Origin: Tubiluchus corallicola
Lineage: Eukaryota; Priapulida; Priapulimorpha; Priapulimorphida; Tubiluchidae
DNA length: 64,000 nt
Assembly: GCA_030141605.1 (NCBI GenBank)
Contig: JAQGDQ010000940.1
Location: 1 to 64,000 of the forward strand
Direction of reading: 5' to 3'
In this document: piece after piece, positions 1 to 9,500 of the stretch
Layout: every line of letters starts with the position of its first letter
Position numbering within the stretch: the stretch's first letter is position 1
Program-made: the position numbers and the translations under genes
The notes under the pieces: generated by a model
What the model saw: only the letters and a program-made list of their open reading frames with translations
Databases searched by the model: none
Told to the model about the DNA's origin: nothing

Positions 1-3000
1 CGAAGAGGACCATGACTTCATTCTAACATCATAGGATGGGTACGGAGGTGGCTTATAAGCCCGATTCTTGCTGAGAACCTCCTCCTGCAATGAGGACATG
101 AGAATGGTGCATCTTGATAGGCATTGCGTTGTCTGTCTTTTCGAAGCTGTCTTTTCTCCTGCCTAACTTGGATGCGCCTGGACTCATAGTTGGTCACTCC
201 CGATTTGATGAGGGACCGCCAACGTGATCTCTCCTGTGCCACATCTTCCCAGGAGTCGACATTGATGTTGCATTCTTTCAGGGTGGCTTTAAGGGTGTCT
301 TTGTATCTTTTCCGTTGCCCTCCAACTGACCGTTTCCCTACTTTCAGCTCGCAGTACATGAGTCTCTTTGGCAGTCTGTGATCTTCCATACGTCGAACAT
401 GACCAGCCCATTTCAGTTGTGCTGCCTTAAGCATTGCATGAACACTGATGGATTGTGCTCTCTCGAGGACTTCAGTGTCTGGTATGTAGTCCTGCCAGCT
501 GATCTTGAGGAGTCGTCTTAGACAACGCAGGTGGAAGGAGTTTAGTTGTCTGGCATGGCGACTATAGACTGTCCACGACTCGCAGGCATACAGCAAGGAT
601 GGAATGACTACAGCATGGTAGACCTTGAGTTTAGTTGAAAGCTTGATGCCTCGTCTTTCCCAGCATGTTGTTCTTAGGTTTCCAAAGGCTGCACTGGCTC
701 TTGATATTCTGAAGGCTGCTTCATCATCAATGGTAGCTGATCTTGATAGGGTGCTACCCAAGTAAACGAACTTGTTAGCTGCCATCAGTTTCTCATTTTT
801 GATAGTGATGGTTGGTTCTACATATGTGCTGTCAGGGGCAGGCTGAAGTAGGACCTCTGTCTTTTTTGTGTTAATAGTGAGGCCAAAATCATCGCACGCC
901 TGTGCAAAGAGGTTAACAGCTTCCTGCATGTCTTGCTCTGAGGTGGCATTGAGAGCGCAGTCGTCTGCAAATAAGAGGTCACGGATGGTGTCTTCTTTGA
1001 CTTTGGTCTTGGCCTGCAGTCTGCGAAGATTGAAAAGTTTTCCATCTGTCCTGTAACGGATGTCAATACCGACATTCCTGTCTCTGTATGCATCGGTGAG
1101 CATTGCGGAGAACATCATGCTGAAGAGAGTCGGTGCCAGCACACAGCCCTGTTTTACGCCATTGGAGACTGCGAATGGGTCTGAATATTTCCCGTTGTCC
1201 TGAACTCTCGCTTGCATACCATCATGGAATTCTCTGATCAGCTTTATAAACTTGTCAGGGCATCCAAATTTAGCCATGATTTTCCAGAGTCCTTCGCGAG
1301 ACACGGTGTCGAAGGCCTTAGTGAGGTCAACGAAGGTTGTCAGTAGGTTGACATTCTGTTCTCTGCATTTTTCTTGCAGCTGCCGCACTGCAAAGATCAT
1401 ATCAACTGTGCTGCGTCCCTGTCTAAAGCCACACTGACTTTCAGGTAGAAGATCTTTCTCTAGGTGTGTGTTGAGACGATCTAGAAAAATTCTTGCCAGG
1501 ATTTTGCCAGCAATCGATAGGAGTGAGATGCCCCTGTGATTGTCGCACTGCTGTCTGTTTCCTTTCCGCTTATAGAGGTGGATGATTGTGGCATCTTTGA
1601 AGTCTTGCGGTAGTTTTTCTTGTTTCCACAAAAATTGGAACAGCTCCGTCAGTTTCGTCTGTAGTTTAGGGCTGCCGTTTGCATATATTTCAGCTGGGAT
1701 GGAGTCAGCACCAGGTGCTTTGCCGCTGGACAGGCTCTTTATGGCTTTCTCTACCTCTTTCTCTGATGGGGGATTTTCAAGAGATCTGTTGGTAGGGACT
1801 TGGGGTAGTCTTTCTATGGCCTCGTCATTTATTGAGGATGGTCGATTTAGAATAGTGTTGAAATGTTCAGCCCAGCGTTGGAGAATCTTATCATTTTCGG
1901 TGAGAAGGGTTGATCTATCGGCACTGAGAATTGGTGTTGTGCCAGACTTGGACGGTCCGTAAATAGCTTTGAGAGCCTGATAAAAGTTCTTTTGATCCTT
2001 TCTGTCTGCGAAGGTTTGAATTTGGTCAGCTTTTCCACTTAGCCAGGAGTCCTGCATGGCTCTGAGCTCATTTTGGACTTTTCTTTTGGCATTGGTGAAG
2101 GCAGTTTTCTTTGCTGGACACTTGGGGTTGTTTATAAAAGCTCTGTGACATTGGTGCTTTTCATTTAGTAGGGTCTGGATGTGATCGTTGTTTTCCTCAA
2201 ACCAGTCTTGGTGTTTTCTGGTGCAGGGCCCAATGGTTTCTAGTGCAAAGGAGTAAATGGCATCACTAAGGGCTTTCCATTGAGTTTCAGGCTCTAGATA
2301 ACTATTATCCAATGCCTCTAATCTATCGTCCACGTCATTCATGAGTGATTGCCTGATGTTTTCCATTTTCAACTTGGAGATATTCAGCCGCTTGGGTGCC
2401 CGTTTTCCCTGCGGTCTTCTTGGGGGGTGGATTCTGATGTTTAGTTTGGACAGTATAAGCCGGTGGTCTTTCCAACATTCTGCACCGCACATTGCCTTTG
2501 TTACTCTGACATCTTGTTTGTCTCTCTGCCTGACGATAAGATAATCTAGTAGATGCCACTTCTGTGATCGTGGATGTTTCCATGATGTTCTGTTTCGGTG
2601 GGGAAGACGGAATACAGAGTTGGTGATGAGCAACTCATGGGATGCACAAGTTTCCAGGAGCAGAAGTCCATTGCTGTTGCAGTTACCGGTGCCGTTCTTT
2701 CCTAAGACGCCTTTCCATGTGTCATGGTCTTTTCCGACTCTGGCATTGAAATCACCTAGTATGAGTAGTTTATCTGCTCGTGGGACTGCAGAGATGGCTT
2801 CATTTAGGTCGCTGTAGAATTTTTCTTTGGTGGCCTCTGGGTTTGTCATTGTGGGTGCATATGCACTTATGATGGTGGCGTGTCTTTTTTTTGACAGTGG
2901 CAGTCGTAGTGTCATTAGTCTTTCTTTTCTTTGTTTCTTACCGCTAGGTTGGGATCCCCGCCAGCCGCGGCGTGCTAGCCAGGGTGAGGTGAAGCAGGCA

Positions 3001-3758
3001 ATGTTTGGGGCACCTTTTCTAGCCCTTTCCCCATGCTAAGGGGGGAAGCAGTGCAATCCTGAAAAGGGCTGCTTCGTCACTCAGGTGGCTGCCGAATTCC
3101 AACGCTGCTTCGGTTCGGTGGAAAGCGACCCTATGGCCTGAGCCGCCTACGTGCAGAAGAGTGGCTACGGCTACCAGTGTATCCACACCTACCGCTTCGC
3201 CACGCTGTCCATCGCCGCAGGACTTTTTGTAGGTATAGGGGGTATGGATGAAGTCATGACTTGCGCGTTAAATTGATTTAAGTGACGGAGAGTTGCGCAA
3301 TGTCGTCAGCCTCACTCTCTCGTCCTCGCCCTTCTTTACCCAGTGGCATGACATAGTCGAGACGACTGGAGATGGGTCCGGATGCAGTGGATGGCCATCA
3401 GCGTCTCCGGTGCCTTGTTGTGCCCTGTTTGCGCTCCACAGCACTTCGCTGCGACTGCCTTCTTGCCCGTTGAACCAGGCAGGTTTCTTCCGCGCTTTCC
3501 GCCAGCCTCAGTCTTCGTGTATTCGGGATAGGCATATCCCACCCTCAGGCAGAGCCCTTGGGTTCACTCACGTAGTTTGGCCGGTCAGTCAAAACCGTTG
3601 CCCGGGGTGTGGCCACTGCCATACACAAGCAGTATACGTGGAGCCATACGTGAGCTAGATACAGGAGTGGGAACCAAGTAGGATCCAGGCCATCCCAATA
3701 GGGAGTGACTGCCTTTCACTGTGAGGTACCATCCCTCCTCTCGTACCCTACACCACCA
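1..3758 (-). mobile_element. APE-type non-LTR retrotransposon, 3' end cut by the window edge
   Basis: The element reads on the minus strand. It comprises a long open frame (18-2915), roughly 840 bases of GC-rich leader (2916-3758) and an (AT)n tract at 3759-3776 that probably marks its 5' border. Its base composition is clearly richer in GC than the AT-rich surroundings, which suggests a fairly recent arrival. The leader has no convincing coding potential on this strand apart from a short open stretch that runs into the main frame. Only 17 bases follow the stop codon, so the 3' tail and target-site duplication lie outside the window. The clade is not assigned: proteins of this type are common in invertebrate and fish genomes, but RTE-, CR1- and L2-like groups cannot be separated here by eye. 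Confidence 0.85.
18..2915 (-). CDS. Retrotransposon endonuclease/reverse transcriptase, endonuclease N-terminus missing
   Basis: A 965-residue open frame without internal stops. The first ~160 residues are the second part of an APE-type endonuclease: the GDFNAR motif is near residues 54-59 and the DH motif near 150-151. The reverse transcriptase follows, with the fingers block around GISLLSIAGK, the GFRQGRST block, the FVDLTKAFDTV catalytic block, NGVKQGCVLAPTLF and the FADD active-site box. The C-terminus holds a C2H2-like finger (CPHC...H....H). Full-length endonucleases of this group start about 100 residues earlier, with a TWNVRT-type motif and a catalytic Glu; both are absent. The frame stays open upstream of the ATG through a Lys/Arg-rich stretch, so a deletion joining leader to mid-endonuclease is likely. 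It probably cannot nick targets, though the RT looks intact. Its function would be target-primed reverse transcription. Confidence 0.9.
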   Translation of the reverse strand: MTLRLPLSKKRHATIISAYAPTMTNPEATKEKFYSDLNEAISAVPRADKLLILGDFNARVGKDHDTWKGVLGKNGTGNCNSNGLLLLETCASHELLITNSVFRLPHRNRTSWKHPRSQKWHLLDYLIVRQRDKQDVRVTKAMCGAECWKDHRLILSKLNIRIHPPRRPQGKRAPKRLNISKLKMENIRQSLMNDVDDRLEALDNSYLEPETQWKALSDAIYSFALETIGPCTRKHQDWFEENNDHIQTLLNEKHQCHRAFINNPKCPAKKTAFTNAKRKVQNELRAMQDSWLSGKADQIQTFADRKDQKNFYQALKAIYGPSKSGTTPILSADRSTLLTENDKILQRWAEHFNTILNRPSSINDEAIERLPQVPTNRSLENPPSEKEVEKAIKSLSSGKAPGADSIPAEIYANGSPKLQTKLTELFQFLWKQEKLPQDFKDATIIHLYKRKGNRQQCDNHRGISLLSIAGKILARIFLDRLNTHLEKDLLPESQCGFRQGRSTVDMIFAVRQLQEKCREQNVNLLTTFVDLTKAFDTVSREGLWKIMAKFGCPDKFIKLIREFHDGMQARVQDNGKYSDPFAVSNGVKQGCVLAPTLFSMMFSAMLTDAYRDRNVGIDIRYRTDGKLFNLRRLQAKTKVKEDTIRDLLFADDCALNATSEQDMQEAVNLFAQACDDFGLTINTKKTEVLLQPAPDSTYVEPTITIKNEKLMAANKFVYLGSTLSRSATIDDEAAFRISRASAAFGNLRTTCWERRGIKLSTKLKVYHAVVIPSLLYACESWTVYSRHARQLNSFHLRCLRRLLKISWQDYIPDTEVLERAQSISVHAMLKAAQLKWAGHVRRMEDHRLPKRLMYCELKVGKRSVGGQRKRYKDTLKATLKECNINVDSWEDVAQERSRWRSLIKSGVTNYESRRIQVRQEKRQLRKDRQRNAYQDAPFSCPHCRRRFSARIGLISHLRTHPMMLE

Positions 3759-3776
3759 ATATATATATATATATAT
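3759..3776. repeat. (AT)n microsatellite
   Basis: A short AT dinucleotide run at the probable 5' border of the minus-strand retrotransposon. Confidence 0.9.
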
Positions 3777-6419
3777 TTCCACTAATTCACTTGGAATTTC
3801 AATTGACAGTAATAAAATCTAGAACCAGGCCAATATTTCCCTCGCTAACTAATGAAAAGTTGAGCATTTTTCACAACAGTGTTAGACGGAGCTGCAGCTA
3901 AATGTCCCGAACGTACCTGCGTTAATTAAGCTCTGCAGGTGTGTGAAATAACTTGCACGCTGATTGGGCAGTCAACGAGAATGACTGACATTATGCTAGA
4001 CGTCAACTACGTAGGTCCGTCAATTTATTTTAAATTATTTTGAGAATGGACGTTCGAAATTACGTCCATTGCGTTCAAATACACATACCGAATGGACGTC
4101 CATGGCGTTCAAATACATAGTAAATGAACGTAAACCGCGGATATCAAAATAGTTTACAGTTTAGTGAAAGGGCGTTCAACTTACGTCCAACAAGTCTATC
4201 GAAGTAGCAAACACACATCCAACGGAATACATTCATCAGTTTAGTAAATGGACGCTTAAAAAATCGCGTCCAAAATAGCGTTCATCAAGTCCAATAAAAA
4301 AGGAGGCCTGTTCAATTCAAAACGTGCATTTATTTCCATATTTATCATATAAATGAGTCAAATAAGTATATTAAATTATCATAATTATTGGATTTAGGAT
4401 AATTCACAAGTTACTTGTATTGCAAAAACGGGCATACTTTACGTCTTCACTTAACTCACCGGGCCAACACTTCGCAGTAATTCTACAAAAGCAGACTTAG
4501 AATTCTACAATACTGCGTTTTAAAGCTTCACTGTACATGAATCGTGCCATAAAAATTCTTATTCTTAAAACTCCTAGTTTCTACCACATTAACCACAAAC
4601 GCTCACTGCGGTGCATGCGCTGTTCTGAATCTTTGACATGTGAGTGATATCCTGCTTATTAAGCGCACGAAAGAAATCGAGCATTAGACATGCACTATAC
4701 TGTACGTTATGAATAAAAATAATATCAAAGCTCTTATCAATTCATTATAATAATAACTTCAAGCCGCTCTGTAATAGTTTGGTAATAGCAATGATCGTAT
4801 ATACAGTGTCTTTATTTATTTAATAATTTTATTATAGTGAACATGTGTAATTTTTCTAGTACTACAGTATTAGTGTAATTTAATAAGTATAATTGTATAC
4901 ACAATTAAGGTCACTCTGTAATAACTTTGTGATAGTAAACATCGATTATTTAGTTGGTTTATCTACTTAATACTTATATTATATTGTATATTTCTTGTGC
5001 TACAATTATTGTAAGCTACCCTGAACACATGGGCATGTACAAAAAAAAACAAAAATGCCCTCTGGGAGGAACTTTATGCATCAGGCAGATAACTTGTGAC
5101 TGACACAATGACTCTAGGGATTTGTAACTGTTCCTTAAAAAACTCAGTGCACGCTGCAGAGCCCCTTTCGTACGTGGCAAAAGTCTTAGGGTAAGACGTC
5201 CATACTTTTAAATAACCGATTGGTGACTTATTGACTATAATTATTACAGTATTAACAAAGGCAGAGTTTGATCACTATGAGCATCATGTGGGTTAACGTT
5301 ATTTGTAAGATCAGTTAAACGTCGAAATATGACTAATGTAAATTTTTCTGAAAGATTACAAATGTGGTTGTTAACAGAGAGGTAATGTTCGATTTTCCGA
5401 AAATTTACTACAAAACACTGCACTTCAGTAAAGAACTGTTCTACATAATGGAATAGAAATATTCATGATAAAAAGTAAGCATATAACAATAGCAAAATGT
5501 TTGCTCTAAATAGCTGTCGAGCAATCTTTTGGAGCTTATAAAGTATTACTTTTAGGTATATTTCTGAAAATACCTTATTTAGAAAAACAACGAAAATGTT
5601 CGCAAGCATGATTCATGACCATGCAATTATCTTCACAGCTGCGCACTTGTAGGACATTGGTCGTCCTATTTTCAACTTAATTAATTAATTATTTCATTTA
5701 TTTAATTAATTTCATTTAACTAAACCTGTTGTGCTTATGTTGGAAGTTCAATCGGAAGTTCAATCCACAAAGTATTTTTATGTGGAGATTTGTGAAGTAA
5801 ATATAATATAACATAAGTAATTAAATAAAAATTATTTTTTTATAATGTACAAAATGAGCAAGATTAAATAAATACTAAAAATCATTGGTTAAATACAATA
5901 TTGAGTGACGACAGAGAATGCATAATATCCTCAAGCGGGTTTCAGTGCAGTTCCAATTCCAATGCAAAACATATCTTTTGACAACTTAGTTAAAAGATAA
6001 AAAGTCTATTATTATTATACATCTAGGTGACGAACACTTATTATGACATAAATTTTTGGGATAAAACATTGCATTCCTTTATTTTGGGCTTGGAGCATTA
6101 AATTATGCACATAAAAATGCCAATTTGACTTGGGAAATTTGTTCTCGTGACAAAAGTGCATGAAAATAATAATTTTTAGCTTAGGTCTAATTTTCATCAC
6201 AATTGTTAACCAACTTGCCACTAGACGGCGCCAACTATAAGATTGCATTTATAATTGGAAGATACTGCATTAATAATTTTCTTGCTGCATCTGCAAAATT
6301 AAAACAATGCGCACTACAATTGTCCTGTATTTCTCTACCTTGATATGTAAAATAAATGACCTATAGTGTTTGATACTTGTAATGTATTTAGTTTACGCAC
6401 AAAATAAAAGCACTTGTAG
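3777..6419. other. Intergenic DNA upstream of the antizyme gene
   Basis: AT-rich sequence with no coding exon that I can support. The one structured part is 4040-4275, described separately. The rest shows only short A/T runs, such as TTAATTAATTATT near 5680. Confidence 0.6.
4040..4275. repeat. Cluster of GGACGT/ACGTCC motifs in both orientations
   Basis: Six or more copies of TGGACG(T) or its complement lie within about 235 bases: near 4046, 4062, 4094 (a full TGGACGTCCA palindrome), 4189, 4248 and 4264. Two are followed by nearly the same GCGTTCAAATACA context, showing local duplication. Such arrays of short motifs in both orientations occur in subterminal regions of DNA transposons and in protein-binding arrays. 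Which of these applies cannot be told from sequence alone. Confidence 0.5.
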
Positions 6420-6427
6420 TGTATAAG

Positions 6428-6448
6428 TGACGTCAGTGGATCACGTGA
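6428..6448 (+). promoter_or_regulatory. Perfect CRE and E-box pair upstream of the antizyme gene
   Basis: TGACGTCA at 6428-6435 is a perfect palindromic cAMP-response element. TCACGTGA at 6441-6448 is a perfect palindromic E-box of the USF/MITF/Myc class. They are five bases apart and lie about 110-125 bases before the antizyme start codon, a plausible core-promoter position. This is inferred from motif matches only. Confidence 0.55.
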
Positions 6449-6554
6449 CAGAATTGCAATTTTGTTGACTTCGCTTTTTTAGTGAGGTCTCGTCCTCGGA
6501 CGAAGGTTTTTGTAAAGACATTTTGTAGCAGTCGTAACACAACTTGATAAGAAA

Positions 6555-9500
6555 ATGCCGTCGATATCAAATTTTAAGTATGTATAAAATAAAAATATTA
6601 AAATTTTATGGTAGCTAGTTTTCTGTTAATTATAGTTTGATGCGTCGTAAAATCGTTCACCATGAAAGCGTAAACAAGGAACTTCACGATAATGGCGTCG
6701 GATTTAGGAAAAATTTTAGATCAGCTTTTAGTTTTTGATCCCCATTGTTTCACCGGAAAAGTGAAAACAGACAATAGAAAAAACAGCGTGGAAAGGTTTG
6801 AAGAACAAAGAAAAATTTTGAAACAAGGCTTATCGAACTAATGTCCTCGCCCTTCTCAAACATCAGCTATAGTTATAGTGTTGATTGTAAGCTAGATTCC
6901 TGCATAAAATTTAATGTTAGATACTAGATTTCCTGTTTAGGCTTAACCAACTTTGTTATATTTGTTGAAAGCTAAATAAAACATTTTGCATATCAACCGG
7001 AATTGTTTTCTGTGGTTGTCAATTCGAAGGTCAAGTTATTCGATTTCTGAATGTCGGCATAACATTTTTTTTGCTGTAGCAAATGTACATTTATTTCGCA
7101 TAACATATTTTCAACAAGTAATATGGCACAATATTATGAGCACATTGAAAATTACTAACAGTTTTAATCTACTACATTACATTATAATTGAAACAAAAGT
7201 ACTGGGTATATTCAACTGAAATTAGCTTAGTTGTCCATGCACACAACTCAAATAAAATGCATTGTGGAAATCTATAAAAGTACTACCCTGTTAGCCTGTT
7301 TACCTGTCAGTATCATATTAAATGAGTATTTAGTGTGTTTCTTGATACTGTATTGTCCTGTGATGTGCAGTATGGTCTTCACACTTATTCCATTGCATAC
7401 TACGTAATTGTGTAAATAATTAGCAGGTCACTGACCCTCAACGTTACTAGAGTTTCGAAGCACCTCAACAGAGAGCTGTTTAATTCAATAAGCTTCACTC
7501 TTATCGCATACGTCGTCGTCTCAGCAATCACAGACTGCAATTTGTTATAAACTTTTAAAGGCAGCCTTTTTCTTGTGTGTGAAACCAATGCTGGTGACCC
7601 TGAAACTTATACCTAGTATTTTCCTAACACATCTAAATACATTGCTGATGTATTGTGATAATACTACTATATATATATGTCCCACATTGTGTGTAGTGGA
7701 TAACACTCGATTTTGAACATTTGTCATGCTTCAACTAGCTGATTTTTCATTTTTCTTGAACTGAAATCAACATAGCTGTGCCAGTAATAATGTAAATTGA
7801 CCTTGAGCTGGGTCAGAAATAGCCTTGTCGTCTTTAATGTGAAGAAATAAAGCTGATATATTTTTCTCATCATCACATTGCTATGCTGCTTTGCTGTGCT
7901 TATGATTGATGCTTCTCCTCATCAGTCGTGTTATTTTACTCGATCCCAACTTGTGTTCAATGTTAGAATGGAGATGTATTTTAAAATAGAACTGCCAAGG
8001 AACAGTATACACACATATCTCGGATTGCCGGATCTTGCTTTTGCAGATAATCGAAAGAATCATAGACAATCTGGACGGCTAAAGAGTCCTGCATACTACG
8101 GGACACAGTCCGTTGCTTCGTTATCTTATTTAAACATGTGCAGGAAAAATATAGAGTCGACTGTGCGGAGTTATTTGAGTCAATTGCCAACAGTTTTTAT
8201 ATACTTTTGCATAGGAATGGCCCATACTAGATGTTTCTGAGACAATTAGGCGATTGTCTGCATTATTGTGAGTCTAATACACGGTGCCTACTGTGTTAGC
8301 TTAGCATTGGTAAACACTGGCAATTGGCAACTTCGGACCGACTTATCCCCGCTTTTGTCCGGCAAACCGAGATATGAGTGTAGATAGAAAAGTGGGATCT
8401 GTATTTTGTGCTAGAAAAAGCTAACTCTTTATACTATACTTTCTGTTTTTCTTAAATCTTATGTTGTATAGAATATTGCAGCTGGTGCATCAGTGTGTTA
8501 CTTTGACTCTGTAAACACTGACATTTTGCTGTTAGTATTTGTTTTCTGCCAGTCTCCCTCGTCTGTTCTCTTGAATTGTATGTGCCAATAAACAAATAGA
8601 TTTAAATTGAGTTAAATTTGAAATTGGAATTGGTCTTAATGTATGTGAACAGTCTTGGAAAAAGACAACTGTTTATAAATCCAGTTTTCCCCTTCGACCT
8701 ATTCGCCATCGAATTCTTAACAAGTGATTGTTTTCCTGTTAACTGACACCTCAGTTGCTTCAACAAAAAAATGTCAGCACATTTTTACTTTCTTCTTGAA
8801 AACCTCTTTACGCTGTGAATACTACTATATTTAGACTTGAATTGATGAATGATGATTTGCCGTTTTTGTCTAGGTTAAGTAGTGAACGGTATATAACGCT
8901 GGACGCAGGGCCTCTGCAGTGCTCCTGATGTGCCCCACGCCGTTGCAGATGTGTGTTTGACGCAGGTGGGCGGCGGCGTGGGGAAAGTTTACTTTCCACC
9001 TGTCCTGGGCAGAAGCTTTAAGTTGGTAAGATTGTTTTTGATTTAAATTTAACTTTGATTTAGCTAAGAGGCCTACATTTTGTGCTTTATTGTGTAGTTT
9101 ATAACTTGCACAACACAACCGGGATGAAATATTGTGCAATATAATTGCTCGGTATTCAGTATCGCCTACAGATGTTCGCTACTGTTGCAAAATATTCCTT
9201 ATCGCGTAATGCAATTCATTGTTATCTTGTGTATATGTATGCCCCCTAATGTTAAATGAAAACTGGATGATTGTGCAGACATTAGTTCAAAATAAAGTAT
9301 GCTTTAAAGTTATGAAAACTTATGAAAGCTTAGATTAAATAATAATCACCTCGGATAGCTAAATTTTGTTAAACTTACAAAGCCATGCATGGCTGAGTGA
9401 ATCCACTAAGACTGGCAATGGCGCTTTTTTGTCACACTAGCATGGCTGACAAATAGGTGCTGTACCGTGATAAGCGTGATCATGAACTGCAGTATTTGTC

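Noticed and set aside
3293-3658. 121-codon plus-strand frame
   Set aside because: It lies antisense in the retrotransposon leader; GC-rich DNA gives long chance frames, and no domain is recognised.
7878-8240. 120-codon plus-strand frame in antizyme intron 1
   Set aside because: No recognisable domain, AT-rich chance composition, and it is not bounded by usable splice sites.
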